A stretch of 12,725 nt of DNA from Thiomonas sp. (lineage in GTDB: Bacteria > Pseudomonadota > Gammaproteobacteria > Burkholderiales > Burkholderiaceae_C): assembly GCA_027451915.1 (NCBI GenBank), contig DAIDHU010000440.1, positions 1-12,725 on the forward strand, read 5' to 3'. The notes under the pieces are model-generated. The model was not told where the DNA came from and searched no databases. It saw nothing but the letters and a program-made list of their open reading frames with translations. This document shows, piece after piece, positions 5,994-12,725 of this stretch. Numbering within the stretch: position 1 is the stretch's first letter; each line of letters opens with the position of its first letter. Made by a program: the position numbers and the translations under genes.

Positions 5994-7235
5994 TCAGGAT
6001 GACGGAACTTCGGCGCGGTCGGGCGGGGCCTGCACGAACCAGGCCACCGCCAGCCATACCAGGCACAGTGCGGCGCAGGCCAGGAACACGGCCTCGTAGG
6101 ACCACAACCTGGCCAGCGCGCCGCCGATCCCGCCGCCTGCCGCCAGGCCCAGCGACTGCGCGGTGTTGTACACGCCCATCGCGAGGCCCTTGCGCGAGGC
6201 CGGCGCGATGCGCGAGACCAGCGAGGGCAGCAGGGCCTCCATCAGGTTGAACCCGACGAAAAACACGAACAGCTCGGCGATCAGCGGGACCTCGCTGCGG
6301 TAGCCCACCGACAGCGCCAGCATGCTCAGGCCCATCAAGGCCACGCCGCCGCGCAGCATGGCGCGCATGTGGCCGCGGCTCTCGGCCAGGATGATTCCCG
6401 GAACCGCCAGCACGAAGGATCCCATGGTCACCGGCAGGTACACCATCCAGTGATGGCGCAGCGGGATGCCCGCGTGCTGCACCAGGGCGATGGGCACGAC
6501 CACGAAAATCGCCACCTGGGTGAAGTTCACCACGAAGATGCTGAAATGCAGGCGCAGCAGGGCTGGGGTCAGCACCGATTCATGCGAAGCGCCCGCGCCC
6601 AGTTCCTCCGCGCGGCCGCTCATGGGCACGTCGGGGACCACCCACTTGATCACCGCGATGGCCGCCAGGGCCAGGATGCCGGTGAGGGCGAACATGCCCG
6701 GCACGCCGATCAGGTGGTACAGAACCGGCCCCGCGATCAGCGAGATGATGAAGCTCAAGCCGATGGTCATGCCCACCATCGCCATGGCCTTGGTGCGGTT
6801 GTGGTCCCGTGTGGAGTCGGCGATCATCGCCGAGATCGCGGCCGAGATCGCACCGGCGCCCTGGATGGCACGGCCCACGATGATGCCGTCGATGCTGTGC
6901 GCGACCCCCGCCACGAAGGAGCCGACGGCGAAGATCAACAGGCCCAGCATCATCACCGGCTTGCGCCCGAAACGGTCGCTGGCCATGCCGAAGGGAATTT
7001 GAAGGATCGCCTGCGCCAGGCCGTAGACCCCGCCCAGCGCGAGGCCGACCAGGAAACGGTTGTCGCCCCCGGGCAGGCCGTGCGCGTAGATCGCGAACAC
7101 CGGCATGATCAGGAACAGCCCGAGCATGCGCAGGCCGTAGATGGACGCCAGGGTCATGCTGGAACGACGTTCCTGCGCGCTCATCGCGGCGCGCTTGCGC
7201 GGCGCCGGGGAGGTGGTGGTTGTCGTGCTGGACAT
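5994..7235 (-). CDS. major facilitator superfamily transporter, YajR-like
   Basis: A 413-residue protein with a soluble Thr/Ser/Arg-rich start (about 1-30) and then a run of hydrophobic segments consistent with 12 membrane helices. The MFS motif A, GMASDRFGRK, is at 83-92 after helix 2. Similarity to E. coli YajR is visible along the chain: ERR...LASIYGLRMLGLFLIMPVF, QIPFGMASDRFGRKP, GRAIQGAGAISAA, NRTKAMA, FNLMEALLPSLVS and KGLAMGVYNTAQSLG. The C-terminal cytosolic ferredoxin-like domain of YajR is absent and the protein ends soon after the last helix. The substrate is unknown for this group; proton-coupled export is a reasonable inference. The ATG at 7235 has no clear Shine-Dalgarno, and another ATG at 7184 is possible. 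Co-directional with the upstream ATPase gene, 211 bp apart. Confidence 0.9.
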   Translation of the reverse strand: MSSTTTTTSPAPRKRAAMSAQERRSSMTLASIYGLRMLGLFLIMPVFAIYAHGLPGGDNRFLVGLALGGVYGLAQAILQIPFGMASDRFGRKPVMMLGLLIFAVGSFVAGVAHSIDGIIVGRAIQGAGAISAAISAMIADSTRDHNRTKAMAMVGMTIGLSFIISLIAGPVLYHLIGVPGMFALTGILALAAIAVIKWVVPDVPMSGRAEELGAGASHESVLTPALLRLHFSIFVVNFTQVAIFVVVPIALVQHAGIPLRHHWMVYLPVTMGSFVLAVPGIILAESRGHMRAMLRGGVALMGLSMLALSVGYRSEVPLIAELFVFFVGFNLMEALLPSLVSRIAPASRKGLAMGVYNTAQSLGLAAGGGIGGALARLWSYEAVFLACAALCLVWLAVAWFVQAPPDRAEVPSS

Positions 7236-7340
7236 GGTCGGGTCTGGAAGGAACGGCCGGCCCCGCGCCCCGGATGGGCGCGAGCCGATGCACGTCGGGG
7301 ACACCGCAAACTCTCGATTGTGCCCCGCAAGATGCGTTAC

Positions 7341-7365
7341 CTGCTGCAAGCATTCGCTGCAACAG
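7341..7365. promoter_or_regulatory. imperfect dyad in the gap before the MFS gene, possible operator
   Basis: CTGCTGCA (7341-7348) and TGCAACAG (7358-7365) are inverted repeats with one mismatch around a 9-bp centre, about 105-130 bp upstream of the MFS start. On the minus strand a TTGCAG occurs twice here, 13 bp apart. The rest of the 211-bp gap (7236-7446) shows no convincing promoter or RNA. Confidence 0.3.
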
Positions 7366-7446
7366 GCTGCAGGGCATCGGCTTGCGAGAGGGGCGACCGT
7401 GCGCCGCGCGAGCATACCCGCGGGCCGCGCCCAGAAGCTCTCACAC

Positions 7447-9969
7447 TCAATGATAGCGGGACGGGACCCCAGGCGCGAGCGGGCGCTTGAGCAACTCCAG
7501 GAATCGGCGATGCCTGGGCGCCCCATGCGCGAAGTGACGATAGACCGCGCGCTTGGCCGCATCCGTGAGCAGCGACCAGGCGATGGAGTAGGCCCAGATC
7601 AGCCCGATGTCCGCCCAGCCGATGGGCGCGACCAGCCCCAGGCCCCAGGCGCACAGCAGCGTGGCGGCGAGCTTGGTGAGCAGCGCCGACCAGACCATGA
7701 CGGGAGCCGGATAGGGGCGGCGCCAGTAGGCCCCGCGCGAGCGGGAGACGAACAGCGTGAGGTGGCCGGCGACGGCCATCTTGAGAAAGATGTAGGTCTG
7801 CACCTGCGCGATGGGCAGGCGCAGCCAGTCCAGCGCCAGGTACAGCATCAGGAAGCTGCCGGCGGTTCCCGTGAGCCCCATGACCGTGGAGACGGTGAGC
7901 ACGCGCCGCATGTCCCAGCGCACGGGAGCCGGGTCCACGGCGGTGCGGTCGTAGGCGATGGTCATGATCGGCAGGTCGTTCAAGAAGGCCAGCAGGATGA
8001 TCATCACCGCGGTGATCGGGTAGAAGCCGTAGGCCAGCATCGCCAGCACGACGAACAGCATGATGCGGATGGTCTCGGTGATCCGGTACACGGCGTAGCT
8101 GTTCATGCGCTCGAAAATGCGCCTCGCCTCCTCGACCGCCTTGACGATGGTGGACAGGCCCGGGGCGGTCAGGATCAGCGCCGCGGCCGCGCGCGCGGCG
8201 TCGGTGGCTCCCGATACGGCGATGCCGACATCGGCCTGCTTGAGCGCCGGGGCGTCGTTGACCCCATCCCCGGTCATCGCCACGCGATGTCCCGCATCCT
8301 GCAGGGCCTTGACGATGCCGTACTTGTGCTCCGGGTACAACTGCGCGAAGCCATCGGCGTCGACCACCCGTCGCACCAGCGCGTCGGCCTGCGCGGCCGC
8401 GCCGCCGAACACCGCGTCGGCCGGCACGATGTCAGGCCCGATGCCCAGCTGCACGCTGATCTCGCGGGCGATGGCCAGGTTGTCGCCGGTCACCATCTTG
8501 ACCGTCAGGCCGAGCGCGCGGGCGTCGGCGATGGTGCGGGCCGAATCCTCGCGGGGCGGATCGAACAGCGACAACATGCCGTCGAGGCGCCAGGCCTGCT
8601 GGCCGCGCCGGCTGGCCACGCCCAGGGTGCGCATGCCACGCGCGGCCTGGGCGTCGATCCAGCCCTGCGCGCGTGCGCGGCCGCCGGCGTCGGCCGCGCA
8701 CAGGTCCAGCATCACCTGGGGGGCGCCCTTGCTGAAACTCCAGGTCTCGCCCTGCGTGTCCTCCCATGCACCCTCGCTGCGCTTGCCGACCGGATCGAAG
8801 GGCAGGTAATGCCGCGGAGTCCAGCCCGCGGGAAGTTCGGGCAGCGCGGCGTGGATCGCCTCGTCGATGGCGTCCCCGTCGCCGGCCCGGCTGGCCAGCG
8901 CGGCGTGCAGGTTCAGGCTCTGGGCGTCGGTGGCCGCCAGCAGCAGCGGCTCGCCCAGGCTCAGTCGGTTGCGGGTCAGCGTGCCCGTCTTGTCGGAGCA
9001 CAACACGTCGACCGCGGCCATCTCCTCGATGGACTCCAGGCGCGAGACAATGGCCTTGTCCTTCGACAGTGCCAGCTCTCCCAGCTCCATGGTCACCGAC
9101 AACACCGCGGGCATGGCCACGGGAATCGAGGCCACGGTGAGAATCAGCGCGAACTGCAGCAGTTCGATCCAGGGCAGCCCGCGCTGCAGCTCGACCAGCA
9201 CGAGCAGGACGACCAGGCCCAGGCTGAGGTAGATCAGGTAATCCCCGATGGCCAGCACGGCCTTCTGGAAATGCGACACGGCCCCGGCCCTGGCGACCAG
9301 CGCGGCCGTGCGTCCGAGGTAGCTGGCGGCCCCCGTGGCATGGACCACGCCGACCATCTCGCCCTGCCGGGCGATGGAGCCCGAGTACACCAGCTCGCCG
9401 GCGCGGCGCTCCACCGGCAGGGATTCACCCGTCAGCGCGGATTGGTCGACGCTGAGAAAGTCTCCGTCGATCAGCTTGAGGTCGGCGGGCACGATGTCGC
9501 CCAGGCGCACCCGCACGAGGTCGCCGGGCACGAGTTGCGCCGGGTCGAGCTCGCTCCAGGAGCCGTCGCGCAGCGCGCGACAGCGCAGCGCCAGCTGCCG
9601 GTTCAGAGCATCCAGGGCATTCGAGGCCTTGGTTTCCTGCCAGAAGCCGACGCCGGCGTTGAACACCAGCAGGGCGAGGATGATGCCGAAGTCGGGCCAG
9701 TGCCGCACCAGGGCCGACAGGATCGCGGCGGCCTCGATCATCCACGGGATCGGCCCCCAGAAGTAGCGCAGCAGCCGGGCCAGCGCGCTGACGTGGGGCC
9801 GTGGCAGCGCATTGGGGCCGAAGCGGCCCAGGCGCAGGCGCGCTTCGCTGCTGGACAGGCCGTCGCGCGTGGCCTGCAGGCGCGACAGGGTCTGCTCGAT
9901 GGTTTCGCGCGCGGGGTCGACCTCGCCCGCCGTCTGGGCGGACGAGGGCAGGGCAGGGGCTGGGTGCAT
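7447..9969 (-). CDS. P3A-type plasma-membrane H+-transporting ATPase
   Basis: An 840-residue P-type ATPase. The order is a cation-ATPase N-terminal domain (about 20-70), M1-M2, actuator with TGES (180-183), M3-M4 with PVAMP (283-287), phosphorylation site DKTGTLT (Asp326), nucleotide domain with KGAP (414-417), MVTGDN, hinge TGDGVNDAP (566-574) and M5-M10. PVAMPAVL in M4 and LNDLPIMTIAYD in M6 are typical of plant and fungal proton pumps. Residues equivalent to the plant proton-path set are kept: Asn104 (M2), Arg635 (TIRI, M5) and Asp665 (LND, M6). It would pump H+ out across the inner membrane at the cost of ATP. The C-terminal autoinhibitory domain of plant pumps is missing, so regulation must differ. 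It follows the LysR gene by 42 bp on the same strand. The start at 9969 lacks a clear Shine-Dalgarno. KdpB and Ca2+ pumps are unlikely given these motifs. Confidence 0.93.
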   Translation of the reverse strand: MHPAPALPSSAQTAGEVDPARETIEQTLSRLQATRDGLSSSEARLRLGRFGPNALPRPHVSALARLLRYFWGPIPWMIEAAAILSALVRHWPDFGIILALLVFNAGVGFWQETKASNALDALNRQLALRCRALRDGSWSELDPAQLVPGDLVRVRLGDIVPADLKLIDGDFLSVDQSALTGESLPVERRAGELVYSGSIARQGEMVGVVHATGAASYLGRTAALVARAGAVSHFQKAVLAIGDYLIYLSLGLVVLLVLVELQRGLPWIELLQFALILTVASIPVAMPAVLSVTMELGELALSKDKAIVSRLESIEEMAAVDVLCSDKTGTLTRNRLSLGEPLLLAATDAQSLNLHAALASRAGDGDAIDEAIHAALPELPAGWTPRHYLPFDPVGKRSEGAWEDTQGETWSFSKGAPQVMLDLCAADAGGRARAQGWIDAQAARGMRTLGVASRRGQQAWRLDGMLSLFDPPREDSARTIADARALGLTVKMVTGDNLAIAREISVQLGIGPDIVPADAVFGGAAAQADALVRRVVDADGFAQLYPEHKYGIVKALQDAGHRVAMTGDGVNDAPALKQADVGIAVSGATDAARAAAALILTAPGLSTIVKAVEEARRIFERMNSYAVYRITETIRIMLFVVLAMLAYGFYPITAVMIILLAFLNDLPIMTIAYDRTAVDPAPVRWDMRRVLTVSTVMGLTGTAGSFLMLYLALDWLRLPIAQVQTYIFLKMAVAGHLTLFVSRSRGAYWRRPYPAPVMVWSALLTKLAATLLCAWGLGLVAPIGWADIGLIWAYSIAWSLLTDAAKRAVYRHFAHGAPRHRRFLELLKRPLAPGVPSRYH

Positions 9970-10011
9970 GGCGGCGGGTGGGCAAACGCGGCGCTGCGGG
10001 CCTTCGGGGCC

Positions 10012-10974
10012 TCAGGTACGCGGAGCGCCCTCCGGTTGCACGGGACCCAGAGCGGCCACCAGCATGTCCACGAAGGCGCGGGTGCGCGCGGGCATGGGGC
10101 TGCGCCCGGGAAACACGGCCCAGGCGGTGTGCAGCGGCAGGCTCCAGGAGGGGAGCACGCGGCGCAACTGGCCCCGCTGCACGCTGGCCAGCGCGAAGGG
10201 ATCGGGCAGCGCCGCGATGCCGCTGCCGGCGCGGGCCAGGCGCAGCAGGAGTTCGGGGGAGTTGGCGCTGGCGCGCCCCGGGGGCGGGCCCTGCCAGATG
10301 CGGCCTTCCTGTTGCAGCAGCCACGGCACGCCCGTGCCTTGCCGGCTCAGCAGATGCACGGCGACATGGCCGGCCAGTTCGTCCGGATGGCGGGGTTCGC
10401 CGTGTTCGGCCAGGTAGTCCGGCGAGGCATACAGGCCGTTGGAAAAGCGCGCCAGCGCTCGCGCGGCGAGGTAGGCGTCGTCGGGCAGTTCGCCCATGCG
10501 CACCGCCAGGTCGAAGCCCTCGCCCAGCAGGTCCACGCGCCGCGGCGACAAATCCAGCTCCAGGCTCAGGCGCGGATGCAGCGCGACAAAGGCCGCCAGG
10601 TTGTCGGCCAGCAGCAGGTTGGCGAAGTCCGCCGGCATCGACACGCGCAGCCGGCCGGAGGGTTCGGCCCGGCGCTGCTCGCCCAGCGCCGCCACGGCCT
10701 CGACCTCCGCGGCCACGATGCGCGCATGTTCGAGCAGCAGATGGCCGAACTCGGTCAGGGTCTGGCGCCGGGTGGTGCGCAACAGCAGACGCTCGCCGAG
10801 CCGGCGCTCCAGCCCGCTCAGGCGCCGCGATACCGTGGACTTCGGCCAGCCCATGCGCTCGGCGGCGCGGCTGAGGCTGCCCAGTTCGGCAACCCGCGCG
10901 AACAGCAGCAGGTCGTTGGGCTCGACGCTGGAGAGAGCGGGAGATTGTTCCATGTATGGATGAGTATTGTCCAT
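10012..10974 (-). CDS. LysR-family transcriptional regulator
   Basis: A 320-residue protein from 10974 (313 from the inner ATG at 10953). The N-terminal winged helix-turn-helix is clear: LLLFARVAELGSLSRAAERMG, then PKSTVSRRLSGLERRLGERLLLRTTRR (about 22-70). An effector-binding domain follows (about 95-310) with RLRVSMPADFANLLLADNL and DLAVRMGELPDD. It is divergent from the azoreductase-pirin pair, the classic layout for a LysR regulator and its target. It is also 42 bp upstream of the ATPase gene on the same strand, so that gene could share its transcript. Neither candidate start has a Shine-Dalgarno. A -35/-10-like pair (10985-10990, 10963-10968) would place transcription start near 10956, which favours the shorter protein. 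The effector is unknown. Confidence 0.9.
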   Translation of the reverse strand: MDNTHPYMEQSPALSSVEPNDLLLFARVAELGSLSRAAERMGWPKSTVSRRLSGLERRLGERLLLRTTRRQTLTEFGHLLLEHARIVAAEVEAVAALGEQRRAEPSGRLRVSMPADFANLLLADNLAAFVALHPRLSLELDLSPRRVDLLGEGFDLAVRMGELPDDAYLAARALARFSNGLYASPDYLAEHGEPRHPDELAGHVAVHLLSRQGTGVPWLLQQEGRIWQGPPPGRASANSPELLLRLARAGSGIAALPDPFALASVQRGQLRRVLPSWSLPLHTAWAVFPGRSPMPARTRAFVDMLVAALGPVQPEGAPRT

Positions 10975-10990
10975 ATTCTGGTCTTATCAA
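10956..10990 (-). promoter_or_regulatory. divergent-region promoter of the LysR gene with overlapping dyad operator
   Basis: On the minus strand TTGATA (10985-10990) and AATACT (10963-10968) are 16 bp apart. A perfect inverted repeat ATGGA-N9-TCCAT (10956-10974) covers the -10 element. The local AT content is unusual for this window. The placement fits LysR autorepression and control of the divergent azoreductase gene. Confidence 0.42.
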
Positions 10991-11070
10991 TCAACCATGC
11001 AACGTCTAGAGTTCGTTGGGTGGGGCGCGGCAGTTCGCCGCGGAGCCCCGAAGCCCGAAATGGAGTCGGC

Positions 11071-11670
11071 ATGAATATCCTGCAGATCAACGCCAGCGCC
11101 CGGCGCGAAGGCGCCAATTCCACCCGTATCGCCGACATGGTCGTGCAGCGCCTGCTGCAGCGCGACCCCCAGGCGCGCCTGAGCCTGCGCGACCTGGCGG
11201 CCACCCCCCATCCCATGCTGGACGAGGCCGCGCTGGGCGCGCTGTTCACGCCCGCCGAGCAGCGCAGTGCCGAGCAGGCCGCCCGCGTGGCGCTGGACGA
11301 TGCGCTGATCCGCGAGGTGCAGGCCCACGATGTGCTCGTGATCGGCGTGCCCATGTACAACTTCGGCGTACCCTCGCAGTTGAAAAACTGGATCGACGCC
11401 ATCGCGCGCGCCGGAGTCACGTTCCGTTACACGCAAAGCGGCCCGCAGGGGCTGCTCACCGGCAAGACCGTGTACCTGGCGCTGGCGCGCGGTGGACGCT
11501 ATCGCGACACCGCGGCCGACGCCCAGGTGCCGTACCTGAGGACCGTGCTGGGATTCCTGGGCATGACCGACCTGCGCCTGATTTACGCCGAAGGCTTCGC
11601 GATGGGCCCGGAGGCCGCCGCGCAAGCCCTCGCGCAGGCGCAGGCCGACCTGGAAGCCGTGCTGTCCTGA
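11071..11670 (+). CDS. azoR: FMN-dependent NAD(P)H azoreductase / quinone reductase (AzoR family)
   Basis: A 199-residue flavodoxin-fold protein, the usual length. The phosphate-binding start is NILQINASARREGANS (2-17), then VLVIGVPMYNFGVPSQLKNWIDAIARAGVTFRYT (88-121) and GPQGLLTGK (124-132), which match AzoR nearly segment for segment. RGGRY (140-144) and GFLGMTDLRLIYAEG close the FMN site. The family reduces quinones, azo dyes and nitro compounds by two electrons with NAD(P)H and acts in the cytoplasm, usually as a homodimer. The ATG at 11071 has GGAG 5 nt upstream. It lies 96 bp from the divergent LysR gene and 63 bp before a pirin gene, consistent with a LysR-controlled response to electrophiles or quinones. 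The natural substrate cannot be read from the sequence. Confidence 0.92.
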   Translation: MNILQINASARREGANSTRIADMVVQRLLQRDPQARLSLRDLAATPHPMLDEAALGALFTPAEQRSAEQAARVALDDALIREVQAHDVLVIGVPMYNFGVPSQLKNWIDAIARAGVTFRYTQSGPQGLLTGKTVYLALARGGRYRDTAADAQVPYLRTVLGFLGMTDLRLIYAEGFAMGPEAAAQALAQAQADLEAVLS

Positions 11671-11692
11671 ACAACCCAGCCGCATCGAAGCC

Positions 11693-11713
11693 GCCGGCGC
11701 CGCGGGCGCCGGC
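11693..11713 (+). other. strong GC hairpin between azoreductase and pirin genes
   Basis: GCCGGCGCC (11693-11701) and GGCGCCGGC (11705-11713) form a perfect 9-bp stem around GCG, 22 bp after the azoreductase stop and 20 bp before the pirin start. No T-run follows. It could reduce read-through or protect the upstream mRNA, setting different levels of the two proteins. Confidence 0.5.
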
Positions 11714-11733
11714 AAGCACCGGAGTACCACACC

Positions 11734-12636
11734 ATGCAAACCGCCACCCAGCCACCCCTTGCCGAGCACAGTGCCACGTCGCCGGTGCGCCATGCGCGCA
11801 CGGTGGAGCGCCTGGTGCGCGGCCAGCCCACCTCGGACGGCGCCGGCGTGCGCCTGACCCGGGTGCTCACGCAGGACCTGCAGCGCCGGCTCGATCCCTT
11901 CCTGATGCTCGACGCTTTCGGCAGCGACAACCCCGACGACTACATCGCCGGCTTTCCCGACCATCCGCACCGGGGCTTCGAGACCATCACCTACATGATC
12001 GCCGGGCGCATGCTGCACCGCGACAGCGCGGGGCATGAAGGCCTGCTGCAAAACGGCGGCATGCAGTGGATGACCGCCGGACGCGGGGTGGTGCATTCGG
12101 AGATTCCCCAGCAGGAAAGCGGGGTCATGGAGGGTTTCCAGCTGTGGCTGAACCTGCCCGCCGCCGACAAGCTGCGCCAGCCCTGGTACCGCGACGTGCA
12201 GGCGCAGGACATTCCCCGCCTGCGCACCGCGCAGGGCGTGGACGTGGCCGTGCTGGCCGGACGCAGCGCCGGCGTGGACGGCGCGGTCCAGCGCGAGGCC
12301 ACCCAGCCGCTGTACCTCGACCTGTACCTGCCCGCGGGCAGCCGCTTCGAGCAGGCGCTGGACGCGGGCCACAACGCCTTCGTCTACGTCTACCGCGGCG
12401 AGCTGGCCATCGCCGGGCAGGCCGTGCCGGCGCAGCGCATGGCCATCCTGGCCAACGACTCGAGCTCCGACGGAGTCGTGCTGGAAGCCTCGGCGGACGC
12501 GCGCGCCCTGCTCGTGGCCGGGCGCCCGCTGCGCGAGCCCATCGTGCAGTACGGACCTTTCGTGATGAACACGCAGCAGGAAATCTTCGAGGCGGTGCGG
12601 GACTTCCGCGAAGGCCGCATCGGCGGCTACGCCTGA
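11734..12636 (+). CDS. pirin family protein (bicupin)
   Basis: A 300-residue protein, typical for bacterial pirins. The N-terminal cupin carries the family signature DHPHRGFETITY (76-87), HRDSAGH (95-101) and QWMTAGRGVVHSE (111-123). His77, His79, His121 and Glu123 form the expected metal site. The C-terminal cupin (about 190-285) is the more degenerate half, with YLDLYLPAGSRFEQALDAGHNAFVYVYRGE. Pirins are cytoplasmic iron proteins; some have quercetin 2,3-dioxygenase activity and others act as redox-responsive partners. GGAG lies 9 nt before the ATG. It is probably co-transcribed with the azoreductase gene 63 bp upstream, and its neighbour suggests quinone or flavonoid-type substrates, which is inference. 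Confidence 0.93.
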   Translation: MQTATQPPLAEHSATSPVRHARTVERLVRGQPTSDGAGVRLTRVLTQDLQRRLDPFLMLDAFGSDNPDDYIAGFPDHPHRGFETITYMIAGRMLHRDSAGHEGLLQNGGMQWMTAGRGVVHSEIPQQESGVMEGFQLWLNLPAADKLRQPWYRDVQAQDIPRLRTAQGVDVAVLAGRSAGVDGAVQREATQPLYLDLYLPAGSRFEQALDAGHNAFVYVYRGELAIAGQAVPAQRMAILANDSSSDGVVLEASADARALLVAGRPLREPIVQYGPFVMNTQQEIFEAVRDFREGRIGGYA

Positions 12637-12656
12637 GGCGAGGGTCCAGCCGCCGG

Positions 12657-12696
12657 GCCGGATCGCAGGTCCGGATCCGGCGCGCCGTCGCGGCGC
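12657..12696 (+). terminator. two stacked hairpins downstream of the pirin gene
   Basis: GCCGGATC (12657-12664) pairs with GATCCGGC (12674-12681) around 9 bases. Immediately after, GCGCCG (12682-12687) pairs with CGGCGC (12691-12696) around TCG. They begin 20 bp past the pirin stop. No T-run follows, so termination is likely but not assured. Confidence 0.4.
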
Positions 12697-12716
12697 ACAG
12701 GGTCTACATTGGGGGC

Positions 12717-12725
12717 ATGGAACTC
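12717..12725 (+). CDS. possible start of a further gene (first three codons only)
   Basis: ATG-GAA-CTC runs off the right edge. A TACATT element resembling a -10 box lies at 12705-12710 and a G run stands directly before the ATG, but no matching -35 is seen and nothing can be said about the product. This could equally be non-coding. Confidence 0.25.

Noticed and set aside
3105..6002. A 965-codon open frame on the + strand opposite the OmpH, DUF3014 and ClC genes
   Set aside because: Composition is antisense of three recognisable minus-strand proteins and shows no domain of its own.
9970..10011. A GGCC-TTCG-GGCC-like hairpin between the LysR and ATPase genes as a terminator
   Set aside because: The stem is only 4 bp with an uneven loop and no T-run. 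It does not support separating the two genes' transcription.
7141..11670. A very long open frame on the + strand (over 1500 codons) running opposite the MFS, ATPase and LysR genes into the azoreductase gene
   Set aside because: GC-rich shadow: only its last 200 codons, from the ATG at 11071, match a protein family. The rest is His/Gln/Arg-rich antisense of well-recognised genes on the minus strand.

Overview
The window is GC-rich throughout, densely coding and uniformly Gram-negative in content: a periplasmic OmpH/Skp chaperone, a DUF3014 protein, a YajR-like MFS carrier and a GGDEF-EAL protein of the 'ELLLR' type. The flavour is that of a high-GC beta- or gammaproteobacterium, most likely Burkholderiales-like. 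This is inferred from protein style only. No tRNA, rRNA, insertion sequence, integrase or CRISPR array is visible.

Left end (1-1156, +): the 3' part of glcF, the iron-sulfur subunit of glycolate dehydrogenase. It carries an in-frame 642-bp tandem duplication of its C-terminal half, and the two copies have diverged mostly at synonymous sites. Next comes a 352-bp non-coding stretch (1157-1508) holding a sigma70-like promoter, a small terminator-like hairpin and a very clear cyclic-di-GMP-I (GEMM-I) riboswitch aptamer. It precedes a membrane-anchored GGDEF-EAL protein (1509-2966), so a c-di-GMP sensor in the leader probably controls a c-di-GMP enzyme.

Middle (2972-10974, all on -): reading in the direction of transcription, a LysR regulator, a P3A-type H+-ATPase, a YajR-like MFS transporter, a ClC H+/Cl- exchanger, a DUF3014 protein and an OmpH/Skp-like chaperone. 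The last gene converges on the GGDEF-EAL gene with a 5-bp gap. The H+-ATPase and ClC keep their diagnostic proton-path residues, and together they suggest a role in proton and charge homeostasis.

Right end (11071-12636, +): an FMN-dependent azoreductase/quinone reductase followed by a pirin, divergent from the LysR gene. The 96-bp divergent region carries a dyad (ATGGA-N9-TCCAT) over the likely lysR promoter. A strong GC hairpin separates azoreductase and pirin, and two stacked hairpins follow the pirin. The last 9 bases may begin another gene.

The best leads are the riboswitch/GGDEF-EAL pair, whose enzyme has an intact EAL site but an altered GTP-binding lysine position, and the duplicated glcF. 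No wholly new multi-gene system is evident.
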